Positions 15,867 to 24,578 of a stretch of 32,301 bases of DNA are shown piece by piece; within the stretch, counting starts at the first letter, position 1; each line of letters starts with the position of its first letter. The position numbers and the translations under genes were made by a program. This DNA is from Cryobacterium sp. (lineage in GTDB: Bacteria; Actinomycetota; Actinomycetes; Actinomycetales; Microbacteriaceae): contig NZ_JAODBG010000073.1 of NCBI RefSeq assembly GCF_025463825.1, forward strand, positions 1 to 32,301. Reading direction: 5' to 3'. The notes under the pieces were generated by a model. The model was given only the letters and a program-made list of their open reading frames with translations. It was not told the DNA's origin and searched no databases.

Positions 15867-15892
15867 CTCAACAGATAGGGAAGGGCACACTC

Positions 15893-16726
15893 ATGGGAAG
15901 ACTAGACGGCAAAGTCGCCTTCATCACCGGCGCGGCTCGCGGCCAGGGCCGCAGCCACGCTCTGCGGCTCGCACAGGAGGGCGCCGACATCATCGCGATC
16001 GACATCGTCGACCAGATGGACACGGTGCCGTACGGCATGGCGAAGCCGGAAGACCTCGCTGAAACCGTTCGACAAATCGAAGCGCTTGACCGCCGCATCA
16101 TCGCGACCAAGGCCGACGTTCGAGACTTCGAGGCCGTGAAGGCGGCGTTGGACGATGGTGTCGCCCAGCTCGGAAAGTTGGACATCGTCTCGGCGAATGC
16201 CGGCATCTTCAGCTTCGGCGCGATGGAGGAACTGACCGATGCCGAGTGGGACGAACTCCAGGACGTGAACCTCAAGGGGGTCTGGCACACGGCCAAAGCC
16301 GCGATCCCGCACCTTCGGGCGAATGGCGGAGGGTCGATGATCCTGACCAGCTCCTCGGCGGGGGTGAAGGCCGTACAGAACATCGGGCACTACGTTGCGG
16401 CCAAGCACGGCGTCATCGGACTGATGAGGTCACTGGCATTGGAGCTTGCGCCCGACATGATCCGGGTCAATACCGTCAACCCGACGAGCGTGGACACCGA
16501 CATGATCCAGAACTCGGCGACCTACGAGCTGTTCGCCCCTGACCTGCCAGAGGAGGAACGCACCAAGGACGTCCTCGGCGAACGCTTCAAGACGCTGAAC
16601 GCACTCCCGATCCCGTGGGTGGAGGCCGTGGACATCTCCAACGCCGTGCTGTTCCTGGCCTCGGACGAGGCCCGCTACATCACAGGCGTGGTGTTCCCGG
16701 TCGATGCGGGGCAGCTCATCAAGTAA
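15893..16726 (+). CDS. Mycofactocin-coupled SDR oxidoreductase, copy 3
   Basis: This 277-residue SDR has TGAARGQG at 12-19, Asp37, NAG at 102-104 and catalytic Ser154, Tyr167 and Lys171. It carries the same extended segment after strand 2 as its neighbours but is clearly more divergent, with different residues at 40-52, 105-130 and 210-230. A purine-rich ribosome binding site (AGGGAAGGG, 15877-15885) precedes it, and the duplicated hairpin leader is absent. It belongs to the rightward mft transcription unit and follows copy 2 after 26 bp. Confidence 0.9.
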   Translation: MGRLDGKVAFITGAARGQGRSHALRLAQEGADIIAIDIVDQMDTVPYGMAKPEDLAETVRQIEALDRRIIATKADVRDFEAVKAALDDGVAQLGKLDIVSANAGIFSFGAMEELTDAEWDELQDVNLKGVWHTAKAAIPHLRANGGGSMILTSSSAGVKAVQNIGHYVAAKHGVIGLMRSLALELAPDMIRVNTVNPTSVDTDMIQNSATYELFAPDLPEEERTKDVLGERFKTLNALPIPWVEAVDISNAVLFLASDEARYITGVVFPVDAGQLIK

Positions 16727-16807
16727 TTCGCCCGAAGCCCGCGGGTGGCGCAGCGCGCCGCGCGCGGGGTCTTCGTGAATCCGCACCAGGAAAGGCACAC
16801 AAGCCCC

Positions 16808-17740
16808 ATGTCGAACACAGCAACGGGAACGGCACAGTCCGCAATCGCCGAAACCCAGAAGCGAGTCGCAGCTCATCTCGTCGGCCGTGAGCGCGAATTG
16901 GAACTCACTCTCGCCGCGGTGGCCGCCGGTCGGGACATCCTGCTGGAGGGTCCGCCCGGCACGAGCAAGACCACGATGCTCAAGGCGATCACCGAGGAAT
17001 GGGGCATCCCGCTGCTGTTCGTGGAGGGCAACGCGGATCTGACCCCGGCCAAGCTGGTCGGCCACCACAACCCCGCGCGAGTCCTCAAAGATGACTACAG
17101 CGCCGACAACTTCGTGGCCGGACCGCTCATCGAGGCGATGCAGCAGGGCGGCTTCCTCTACATCGAAGAGTTCAACCGCGCGCCGGAGGACACCCTCAAT
17201 ACCCTTCTGACCGCGATGGCGGACCGGTCGATTGCCGTGCCGCGCGTGGGATCGATCAAGGCACTGCCGACCTTCCGGGTGGTCGCGTCCATGAATCCGT
17301 ACGACAACGTCGGAACCACCCGGCTGTCCACGAGCGTGCACGACAGGCTCAACCGGCTGTCGATCGACTACCAGGACGCGGCGGCCGAGGAGGATATCGT
17401 CACGCTGCGCACGCAGGCCGGCGGCGCCCTGCAACAGCGCATGGTCACGGATGCGGTGGCGCTCACGCGAGCGACGCGCCAGCATCCAGACATCCGGCAA
17501 GGCAGCAGCGTGCGGGGCGCGATCGATTGTGTGCTCATCGCCACGCAACTCGCGGATCTGCGGTCACTCTCCGACCCGGCCGACGCGCGCTATCCGGAGC
17601 TGCTCTACGACGCCATGATCGTCTCACTCTCGGGGCGCATCCACCTCGACGAAGCTATCGAGTCCACACCCGAGCGGGTGCTGAGGGAAATTTGGGAGGA
17701 CCACTTCATTCTGGAGCCCGCAATCGCCGAGCCGGGCTGA
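16808..17740 (+). CDS. MoxR-type AAA+ ATPase
   Basis: The 310-residue protein has Walker A GPPGTSKT (48-55), Walker B FLYIEEFNR (116-124, acidic Glu120/Glu121) and sensor 1 VVASMNPYD with Asn163. The HDRLNR segment after 177 is the likely arginine-finger region. MoxR ATPases act with VWA partners as chaperones that insert cofactors or metals, for example in methanol dehydrogenase or CO dehydrogenase maturation. The partner VWA gene follows after 24 bp. Position inside the mycofactocin locus suggests it activates a mycofactocin-linked enzyme, but no such client is proven here. ATG 16808 is chosen; AGGAAAGG lies 12 bases upstream, slightly far, and an in-frame GTG at 16775 is possible. Confidence 0.9.
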   Translation: MSNTATGTAQSAIAETQKRVAAHLVGRERELELTLAAVAAGRDILLEGPPGTSKTTMLKAITEEWGIPLLFVEGNADLTPAKLVGHHNPARVLKDDYSADNFVAGPLIEAMQQGGFLYIEEFNRAPEDTLNTLLTAMADRSIAVPRVGSIKALPTFRVVASMNPYDNVGTTRLSTSVHDRLNRLSIDYQDAAAEEDIVTLRTQAGGALQQRMVTDAVALTRATRQHPDIRQGSSVRGAIDCVLIATQLADLRSLSDPADARYPELLYDAMIVSLSGRIHLDEAIESTPERVLREIWEDHFILEPAIAEPG

Positions 17741-17764
17741 AGGGGTGTCGAGGCCGACACCCCG

Positions 17765-18730
17765 GTGAAACGGGATGCTGCGCGGCCGCGTAACTCCGGC
17801 AGCCTGAAGCCGCTGCGGCGGAAACCCAAGCAGCTGGACGAGACTCCTGCCGTGTTCGAAACGGGCAAGGGCGGGGCCGGCCTGGTCCTGCGCGCCGATT
17901 CCGCCGGCCGGGCCAGCAAGGCACCGCAAAAACCCGGCGTCTCGGCCCCCGGCATCACCGATGAGGGCGCCGAGCTCGCGCTGGCCGAAACGGATGCGGT
18001 GGACGCGGACCCGGTGGTGCGAGCGCGCGCGCGACAGATTGCCGCGCGGCTCTCCATCCGTCGGCCCCGAGCCGACGGAAGCGGGCACCGCGGCGCCGGC
18101 GTGCTCGCCAGCCTGCCCTATCGCGGCGGGTCGGACGAGATCGACCTCGACAAGACCATCGAGGTGCTCGCCGAACGCCCGATGCCCGAAGACGAGGACA
18201 TCATCGTGCACGAGCGGGTGCGAACCCGGCGCTCGGTGGTGCTCGCCATCGACGTGTCAGGCTCGATGAAAGGTGAACGAGTGCAGACCGCTGCGGCGAC
18301 CGTGGGGGCGTTGAGCGGTGAGCTGCAGCATGACGCGCTCGCGGTGATCGCGTTCTGGTCGGATGCCGCGGTTCTGCTGCGCCTCGGCGACCCCGTTCGC
18401 CCGATGGACCTGCTCGACACCCTCCTGCGACTGCCGGCGAGAGGACTCACCAATGTGTCGTTCCCGTTGGAGCTGGCAAGCCAGCAGCTCGCCCGCGTGC
18501 CGGTGCGCGACGCACGGGTGGTGCTCCTGTCCGATTGCGTGCACAACGCCGGGCCGGATCCACGGGAGGTGGCGGCGCGGCTGCCCCGACTCGACGTCCT
18601 GATCGACGTGAGCGGAGAAAAGGACATCGACCTCGGCCGCGACCTCGCCCGGGTCGGTCGGGGCAAGGCCCGCCTGGTGCGCACCTTCCGCGACGTCGCC
18701 CCGGCGTTGGGCGCACTATTCGGAGGATGA
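17765..18730 (+). CDS. VWA-domain protein, partner of the MoxR ATPase
   Basis: The 321-residue protein starts with GTG. The first ~155 residues are basic and Gly/Pro-rich with no recognised fold. The C-terminal half is a von Willebrand factor A domain with an intact metal-ion (MIDAS) site: Asp163, Ser165 and Ser167 in AIDVSGSMKG, Thr229 in GLTN, and Asp257 in LLSDCVHN. Such domains bind protein partners through a divalent metal. Pairing with MoxR follows the CoxD/CoxE-like scheme in enzyme maturation. No signal peptide or membrane segment is seen, so it is cytoplasmic. It is the last gene before the second operator. Confidence 0.87.
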   Translation: MKRDAARPRNSGSLKPLRRKPKQLDETPAVFETGKGGAGLVLRADSAGRASKAPQKPGVSAPGITDEGAELALAETDAVDADPVVRARARQIAARLSIRRPRADGSGHRGAGVLASLPYRGGSDEIDLDKTIEVLAERPMPEDEDIIVHERVRTRRSVVLAIDVSGSMKGERVQTAAATVGALSGELQHDALAVIAFWSDAAVLLRLGDPVRPMDLLDTLLRLPARGLTNVSFPLELASQQLARVPVRDARVVLLSDCVHNAGPDPREVAARLPRLDVLIDVSGEKDIDLGRDLARVGRGKARLVRTFRDVAPALGALFGG

Positions 18731-18741
18731 CGGCTATCAAT

Positions 18742-18756
18742 TGGCACCGAGTGCCA
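18742..18756. promoter_or_regulatory. Palindromic operator 2, probable MftR site (before SDR4-mftDEF)
   Basis: TGGCACCGAGTGCCA has the same inverted half-sites as the mftR-mftA operator, with a changed 3-bp spacer. The flanking ATTACTCT parallels ATTAGTCT at operator 1. It lies 11 bp after the VWA stop and 68 bp before the fourth SDR start, so a regulated promoter should begin here. Confidence 0.75.
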
Positions 18757-18824
18757 TTACTCTGATGCCAGAGCAGATCGTCACCGTGGACGAACGATGA
18801 CGCGGCGAACCCAAGGAGAGCGTC

Positions 18825-19640
18825 ATGACTGGAAAGCTCGAAGGAAAAGTAGCGTTCATCACCGGGGCTGCTCGCGGCCAGGGCCGGGCCCACGCGATCA
18901 AGCTCGCCCAGGAGGGCGCGGACATCATCGCGATCGACCTCGCCGGACCGATCCCCCTCGTGCCCTACGACTCGTCGAGCATGGAGGACCTCCAGGAGAC
19001 GGTTCGCCTGGTCGAGGCGCTCGACCGGCGCATCCTCTTCGAACAGGTCGACGTGCGCGACCTGGACGCAATGCGCGGGTTCGTGGACTCGTCGGTTGCG
19101 GAACTGGGCCATCTGGACATCGTCGTCGCCAACGCCGGCATCTGCATCCCCGCGACCTGGAACGAGACAACACCGGAGATGTTCCAGACCACGATGGACA
19201 TCAACGTCACCGGTGTGTGGAACACGGTGATGGTCGGGGCGCCGCATCTTGTCACGGCCGGGGGCGGGTCCATCATCCTGACCAGTTCGTACGCCGGCAA
19301 GAAGATGCAACCTTTCATGGTGCACTACACCGCGAGTAAGCACGCAGTGACCGGAATGACGCGAGCATTCGCCGCGGAACTCGGCAAGCACTCCATCCGG
19401 GTCAACAGCGTGCACCCCGGTGCGGTCAACACACCGATGGGCTCCGGCGACATGATCGAAGCCATCACCCGCACCAACGCGAGCAACCCGGCGCTGGCGG
19501 TAATGGGCACTCCATTCCTGCCGGTGTACAGCGCCGAGGCCGAAGACATCGCCAACGCCGTGGCCTTCCTGGCCTCCGACGACGCCCGCCTGATCACCTC
19601 GGAGCACCTCAGCATCGATGCCGGGTCGCAATACTTCTAG
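18825..19640 (+). CDS. Mycofactocin-coupled SDR oxidoreductase, copy 4
   Basis: The 271-residue SDR has TGAARGQG at 13-20, NAG at 103-105 and catalytic Ser155, Tyr168 and Lys172. It shares the mycofactocin-type insert after strand 2 but is the most divergent of the four (for example VDVRDLDAMRGFVDSS and KMQPFMVHYTASKHAVTGM), so a different alcohol substrate is likely. A good ribosome binding site (AAGGAG, 18813-18818) precedes the ATG. It is the first gene of the unit controlled by operator 2 and is followed by mftD after 44 bp. Confidence 0.9.
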   Translation: MTGKLEGKVAFITGAARGQGRAHAIKLAQEGADIIAIDLAGPIPLVPYDSSSMEDLQETVRLVEALDRRILFEQVDVRDLDAMRGFVDSSVAELGHLDIVVANAGICIPATWNETTPEMFQTTMDINVTGVWNTVMVGAPHLVTAGGGSIILTSSYAGKKMQPFMVHYTASKHAVTGMTRAFAAELGKHSIRVNSVHPGAVNTPMGSGDMIEAITRTNASNPALAVMGTPFLPVYSAEAEDIANAVAFLASDDARLITSEHLSIDAGSQYF

Positions 19641-19684
19641 ATCGAGATCGACCGCCAGGAGCAGAACCAGAGAAGAGGACACTG

Positions 19685-20956
19685 ATGGCAAGAAACGCGT
19701 GGTTCGAGACGGTCGCCGAAGCGCAGCGGCGAGCAAAAAGACGGCTTCCCTCGTCCGTCTACGGCGCTCTGCTGGCGGGCTCGGAGAAGGGTGTCACGAT
19801 CGATGACAATGTCGGGGCGTTCGGTGAACTGGGTTTTGCTCCGCACGTGGCCGGCCACCAGGCCGCCCGGGACCTCTCTACGAGTGTGATGGGCATTCCG
19901 ATATCGATGCCGGTGATCATCTCACCCACGGGTGTGCAGGCCGTGCACCCCGACGGCGAGGTAGCCGTGGCCCGCGCCGCCGCCAACCGCGGCACCATCA
20001 TGAGCCTGTCGTCGTTCGCGTCCAAACCAATCGAGGAGGTCACCGCGGCCAACGACAACACCTTCTTCCAGATGTACTGGACAGGCACGCGCGACGCAAT
20101 GATCCAGCGGATGGAGCGGGCCAGGGCAGCGGGCGCCCAGGGACTCATCTCGACTCTGGACTGGTCGTTCTCCAACGGACGCGACTGGGGCAGCCCGACC
20201 ATCCCCGACAAGATGAACCTGAAGACGATGGTCACCTTCGCGCCGAATGTGCTCCCGCATCCGAAGTGGCTCTGGGACTTCGCCAAGACCAGGCGCATCC
20301 CCGACCTCACCACGCCCAACCTCACCCCACCCGGTGGCGAAGCGCCGACGTTTTTCGGGGCTTACTACGAGTGGATGCAGACCCCGCCGCCAACCTGGGA
20401 GGACGTGGCCTGGCTGCGCGAGCAGTGGGGCGGCCCGTTCATGCTCAAGGGCGTGACCCGGGTGGACGACGCCAGGCGCGCCATCGACGCGGGAGTCACG
20501 GCAATCTCGGTTTCCAACCACGGGGGTAACAACCTCGACGGCACGCCGGCGACCATCCGGGTATTGCCCTCTGTTGCGGAGGCCGTGAACGGGCAGATCG
20601 AAATTCTGCTGGACGGCGGTATCCGCCGCGGCAGCGACGTTGCGAAGGCCCTCGCCCTGGGCGCTCGCGCGGTGATGATCGGTCGGGCGTACCTGTGGGG
20701 TCTGGCCGCGAACGGCCAGGCCGGTGTCGAGAACGTGTTCGACATCCTGCGCGGCGGCCTCGACTCCGCCGTGCTCGGCCTCGGGCATTCGTCGATCCAC
20801 GAGCTCTCGCCAGAGGACCTCTATATCCCGCCGACCTTCACGCGTACTCTCGGTGAAGGCGGTACGGGTGAGGGATCGGCGGCCGGCCGTCCGGCCGAAC
20901 GAACGGCGGCCGCGCCCGAGCAAGCCAAGGTGCAGGCCGAGAAGCAGCTGCCCTAG
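19685..20956 (+). CDS. mftD: Mycofactocin biosynthesis FMN-dependent deaminase MftD
   Basis: The 423-residue protein belongs to the lactate dehydrogenase/glycolate oxidase flavoprotein family. Visible motifs are PTG at 81-83, the catalytic His in SNHGGNN (277-283), and the FMN-phosphate-binding segment LLDGGIRRGSDVAKALALGA from 308. By family knowledge MftD oxidatively deaminates the released Val-Tyr-derived lactam to an alpha-keto amide, giving redox-active premycofactocin. The C-terminal ~40 residues are a low-complexity Gly/Ala/Glu-rich tail of unknown role. mftE starts 25 bp downstream. Confidence 0.93.
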   Translation: MARNAWFETVAEAQRRAKRRLPSSVYGALLAGSEKGVTIDDNVGAFGELGFAPHVAGHQAARDLSTSVMGIPISMPVIISPTGVQAVHPDGEVAVARAAANRGTIMSLSSFASKPIEEVTAANDNTFFQMYWTGTRDAMIQRMERARAAGAQGLISTLDWSFSNGRDWGSPTIPDKMNLKTMVTFAPNVLPHPKWLWDFAKTRRIPDLTTPNLTPPGGEAPTFFGAYYEWMQTPPPTWEDVAWLREQWGGPFMLKGVTRVDDARRAIDAGVTAISVSNHGGNNLDGTPATIRVLPSVAEAVNGQIEILLDGGIRRGSDVAKALALGARAVMIGRAYLWGLAANGQAGVENVFDILRGGLDSAVLGLGHSSIHELSPEDLYIPPTFTRTLGEGGTGEGSAAGRPAERTAAAPEQAKVQAEKQLP

Positions 20957-20981
20957 CGTGACGAGGGGGACGAGGACAAGC

Positions 20982-21734
20982 GTGACGGTATTTCTTGATC
21001 GGATGGCCTGGCCGTCCATCACCGAATCACCCCTGGTGCTCGTGCCCCTCGGCTCAACCGAGCAACACGGCCCGCACCTGCCGTTCACCACAGATTGCAG
21101 TATCGCGTCCGCTGTCACGGCCGGCGCGGCGAATGCGGTGTCGGGCGATGCTGCCAGGCCCGTCGTTGTGGCGCCGGTCATTCCCTACGGCGCCAGTGGC
21201 GAGCATCAATCGTTTCCCGGTACGGTGTCGATCGGGCACGACGCGCTGCAGGTCATGGCCACAGAGCTTGTCCGCTCGTTGGCCACCTGGGCCGGGCGAA
21301 TCGTGTTCGTGAACGGGCACGGCGGCAATGTCTCCACCCTCGCCCGGGTGATACCGCGGATGATCGCCGAGGACCATGACGTCGCCTGGGCGCCCTGCTT
21401 CAGCGTGGGCGGGGACGCCCATGCCGGACGCACCGAGACCTCGATCATGTTGCACCTCGCGCCGGAACTGGTTGATCTCGGCCGCATCAGTCCCGGGAAC
21501 ACGGCCCCCCTGGGCCAGTTGTTGCCACTGCTGCGGAAGGGGGGCACCCGCGCGGTGTCGCCGTCTGGTGTGCTCGGCGACCCGACGGGTGCGAGCGCCG
21601 CCGAGGGTGCGGAGCTTCTCGCCGGTATGGTCGACGGCGTCGTGCGCCGGTTGCGCACCGCATCCGTCGACCAGCATGGCTGCCTGCGTGACATCGGGGT
21701 CGCTGCCGCTCTGGTGCCGGGGGCAGGGTCGTGA
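20982..21734 (+). CDS. mftE: Mycofactocin precursor peptidase MftE (creatininase family)
   Basis: The 250-residue protein has the creatininase metal-site pattern: VPLGSTEQHGPHLPFTTD (Glu27, His29, Asp38), GEHQSFPGT (Glu74, His75) and NGHGGN (111-116). MftE hydrolyses the modified MftA to free the cross-linked C-terminal dipeptide. The GTG start (20982) opens the conserved MTVFLDRMAW. The frame upstream overlaps mftD and is not credible. Its stop overlaps the mftF start by 4 bases (GTGA). Confidence 0.93.
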   Translation: MTVFLDRMAWPSITESPLVLVPLGSTEQHGPHLPFTTDCSIASAVTAGAANAVSGDAARPVVVAPVIPYGASGEHQSFPGTVSIGHDALQVMATELVRSLATWAGRIVFVNGHGGNVSTLARVIPRMIAEDHDVAWAPCFSVGGDAHAGRTETSIMLHLAPELVDLGRISPGNTAPLGQLLPLLRKGGTRAVSPSGVLGDPTGASAAEGAELLAGMVDGVVRRLRTASVDQHGCLRDIGVAAALVPGAGS

Positions 21735-23140
21735 CTGTGCCGGACCTCTCGCTGCCGGACGGTTTCGGCCTTCGCCTCGGCCGCCGGGTTCGCGTGACCG
21801 ACGGCGGCCGCGCCCTCATCGGCGGTTCGCCCACCCGGGTGCTCTACCTGTCCGCGGAGGCGAGCCGCCTGGTCGTCGACCGCCAGATCCGGGTGACGAA
21901 TGCCGCCTCCCGCACCGTCGCTGACCGCCTGCTGGAGGCCGGCATGGCCGACCCCGTGCTCGCGTCCCTGCCTCCCGTCGATCAATCGGAGGTCACCTTC
22001 GTCGTCCCCGTGTACGGCCGGCCGGCCGCACTCGACCGGCTGCTGACGAGCATCGGTGAGGGGCGATCGGTGATCGTCGTCGACGACGTCTCGCCTGACC
22101 GGCCGGCTATCGAGGCAATCGTGCGGGCGCACACGGGCGTGCGTTATCTTGCACTTTCGGTGAACGGCGGCCCGGCAGCCGCCCGCAATGAGGGGCTGAG
22201 ACACGTGACAACGCCCTACGTGGCCTTCGTCGACTCCGACATCGTGCTCGACGCGGACGCCACGTCGATCCTGCTTCGCCACTTCGCGGACCCGAGGGTT
22301 GCCCTGGCCGCCCCGCGGGTGCTCGGGTTGCGCGATGACCGGGGCCTGAACTGGATCGGTCGTTACGAAGAATCCCGCTCCTCACTTGACCTGGGGATCC
22401 ATCCGGCGACGGTTCGGCCGCGATCGCCGGTGTCCTGGGTGCCCGGTGCTTTCCTGATCGCACGGGTCGACGCCATCGGCTCAGGCTTCAGCGCCGAGAT
22501 GCGTGAGGGGGAGGATGTCGACTTCGTCTGGCGACTGGCCGAGAACGGCTGGCGCATCCGTTTTGAGCCTGCCGCCCGGGTCTGGCATGAACACCGCCAG
22601 GGGGTCGGCGACTGGCTGGGCCGCAAGGCGTTCTATGGGAGCTCGGCGCATCCGCTCTCCGTGCGGCACCCGCACGACATCGCCCCGGCCGTGCTCCCGC
22701 CGTGGAGTGTCGGGGTCCTCGCCGCCCTCCTCGCGCAGCGGCGCTGGTCTGTACCCGTGGCCGTGGCGATTTCGGTGTGCACCGCAGTGCGGGTGGCCGC
22801 AAAGCTGGGCAGGAGCGAACGACCGTACCGTGTCGCTGCCACCCTGACCGCGACCGGGGTGACAGCAGCCCTCGTGCAGGCGATGGCGCTGCTGGTGCGG
22901 CACTGGTGGCCGCTCGCCGTCGTGGTGAGCATCTTCTCGACCCGCATCCGCCGCGCCCTCGTGCTGTCGAGTGTGGTGGATGCGGCGCTCGAGTACCGGC
23001 GAACGCGACCAGACCTCGATCCGGCTCGCTTCGCACTGGCCCGTCGTCTGGACGATCTCGCGTACGGTTCCGGAGTCTGGTTCAGCGCGATCAGGGGGCG
23101 GTCGATCCGCGCTTTGCTGCCGGATTTCCGGCGTCGCTGA
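21731..23140 (+). CDS. mftF: Mycofactocin glycosyltransferase MftF
   Basis: This 469-residue family 2 glycosyltransferase starts with GTG. The first ~85 residues form a separate N-terminal domain. The GT-A fold then shows VVPVYGRP, VVDDVS (116-121), NGGPAAARNEG (145-155), the metal-binding DSD (168-170) and later REGEDVDFVWRL, a typical acceptor-side acidic motif. Several hydrophobic segments follow 320 and suggest membrane attachment. MftF adds a chain of glucose units to the cofactor. It is the last gene of the unit and converges with the sugar transport operon, only 32 bp away. Confidence 0.93.
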   Translation: MTVPDLSLPDGFGLRLGRRVRVTDGGRALIGGSPTRVLYLSAEASRLVVDRQIRVTNAASRTVADRLLEAGMADPVLASLPPVDQSEVTFVVPVYGRPAALDRLLTSIGEGRSVIVVDDVSPDRPAIEAIVRAHTGVRYLALSVNGGPAAARNEGLRHVTTPYVAFVDSDIVLDADATSILLRHFADPRVALAAPRVLGLRDDRGLNWIGRYEESRSSLDLGIHPATVRPRSPVSWVPGAFLIARVDAIGSGFSAEMREGEDVDFVWRLAENGWRIRFEPAARVWHEHRQGVGDWLGRKAFYGSSAHPLSVRHPHDIAPAVLPPWSVGVLAALLAQRRWSVPVAVAISVCTAVRVAAKLGRSERPYRVAATLTATGVTAALVQAMALLVRHWWPLAVVVSIFSTRIRRALVLSSVVDAALEYRRTRPDLDPARFALARRLDDLAYGSGVWFSAIRGRSIRALLPDFRRR

Positions 23141-23172
23141 GCGGTCCTCAACGCACCGCCCCCTGTTCCGCC

Positions 23173-24567
23173 CTACGGTTTTTTGGCGAAGAGTGAATTG
23201 ATCTTCTTGTTCACGGCTGTGAGGCTCGAGACGTCTTCGCTACCGATGTAGATGCCGTCCATCACGGGCTGCATGATCGACAAGATCTGCGCGCCGTTGG
23301 TGGTCACCGGGTAGAGCACCGTGTACTTGTCCTCGACCAGGTCGGTGAACGGGGAGACGTCGATGCCCCGCTCCTCGAACGCGGCGATGGCCGCGTCCGT
23401 TCCGGCCGGGCGGGCCGGGAAGATGACCCCCTCCTTACCCACAATGACCTGGCACTCCTCGCTGCCCAGGTACTGCACGAACTTCGCCGCTTCCTCCGGG
23501 TGGTCGGTCTGGGCGCTGATGGAGTCGCCGAGACCGTTGTACATCGACACCGGATGGCCGATGGGGCCCGAGGGGATCTTTGCGATCCCCAGGTCGACAC
23601 CCTCGAGGCGACCGTACGCACTGATCGTCCACGAACCGTTCGGGGAGATCGCCGCCTTTCCGGATGCGAGCTGCTGCACGGGATCAGGGGCGGTTCCCAC
23701 GCTCTCGTAGGAGGGCATGAATCCCTTGTCGACAAGGCCGAACAACCATCCGATGGATGCCTGGAAACGAGGGTCGTCGTAGTTGTACTCGTCGCCCCAG
23801 ACGTCGGCGTTGGTGTACTCCCAGCCGGTGGCCGCGGCCAGCCACGACCACTGGGTCTGCCCGTTGGTGTCGCCGGAGCCGCCGGAGGCGAGTCCGTACG
23901 TGACGACGTTCTGTGGGTCGAAGCCGTCTTCGTCGCCGCGCACGCCGTTACCGTCGATCGACAGGTGCGCGATGACCTGCTCGAAGGTGCCGCCGTCCTC
24001 GGGGTTCCACTGGAGGTCGTCGAGGTCGGCGGCGGTCATGCCCGCGTCCTCGAGGACGTCGTTGTTGTAGAACATGGCGATGGTGTCGAAGTCCTTCGGC
24101 ATCCCGTACTGCGCGCCGTCTTGCCCGACCCACAGGTCGGCCAGGCCCTCCTGGTAGACACTGCCGTCGAAGCCCTTCGTCGCCTCGAGGTCGTCCAGGG
24201 GTAGCAACACGCCGCGGCTGACGAATTCGGGGTACTTGGTGAGGTGATCGGTGAAAACGTCAGGCCCCGCACCTGCGACGAGGCTGGCGGTCAATTTCTG
24301 CCAGTAGTCGCCCCAGCCGTACTGGGTGACGCGCACGTGAATGCCGGGGTTGGCCTCCTCGAACGCGGCCGCGCACTTCTGGTAGCCGGGTACCTGCAGG
24401 GCTTCCCAGAGCCAGTAGTCGAGACTGATCTCGCTCGAGGCGTTTCCGGGGGTCGACGCGCATCCGGCGAGACCGACGAGGCTGGCTGCGGTTAGAGAGC
24501 CGATGATGGTGCTCAGCAGCCGACGGATGCGGCGGCGGCCTGGTGCTGATGAGTTATGTCTGGTCAT
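23173..24567 (-). CDS. ABC sugar transporter, solute-binding lipoprotein
   Basis: The 464-residue protein has an Arg-rich lipoprotein signal peptide with lipobox LAGC (Cys36). It is followed by the two-lobed type 1 binding-protein fold (EISLDYWLWEALQVPGYQKCAAAFEEANPGI, later VGKEGVIFPARP). It is anchored outside the membrane and delivers an oligosaccharide to the permeases. It is the last gene of a leftward operon with the GH4 glycosidase and two permeases, with an 11-bp gap to the upstream permease. The glycosidase suggests an alpha-galactoside ligand. Confidence 0.92.
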   Translation of the reverse strand: MTRHNSSAPGRRRIRRLLSTIIGSLTAASLVGLAGCASTPGNASSEISLDYWLWEALQVPGYQKCAAAFEEANPGIHVRVTQYGWGDYWQKLTASLVAGAGPDVFTDHLTKYPEFVSRGVLLPLDDLEATKGFDGSVYQEGLADLWVGQDGAQYGMPKDFDTIAMFYNNDVLEDAGMTAADLDDLQWNPEDGGTFEQVIAHLSIDGNGVRGDEDGFDPQNVVTYGLASGGSGDTNGQTQWSWLAAATGWEYTNADVWGDEYNYDDPRFQASIGWLFGLVDKGFMPSYESVGTAPDPVQQLASGKAAISPNGSWTISAYGRLEGVDLGIAKIPSGPIGHPVSMYNGLGDSISAQTDHPEEAAKFVQYLGSEECQVIVGKEGVIFPARPAGTDAAIAAFEERGIDVSPFTDLVEDKYTVLYPVTTNGAQILSIMQPVMDGIYIGSEDVSSLTAVNKKINSLFAKKP

Positions 24568-24578
24568 GGTCTGCCGCC

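Noticed and set aside
16739-16770. GC-rich CCCGCGGGTGGCGCAGCGCGCC sequence between SDR3 and the MoxR gene (in part similar to the palindrome core)
   Set aside because: Only GCGGGTGGCGC is shared; the arms and the 68-bp layout are missing, so I could not support it as a copy of the element.
23141-23172. Possible terminator between mftF and the binding-protein gene (GCGGT ... ACCGC)
   Set aside because: The stem is only 5 bp with a 9-base loop and no T-tract directly after it.
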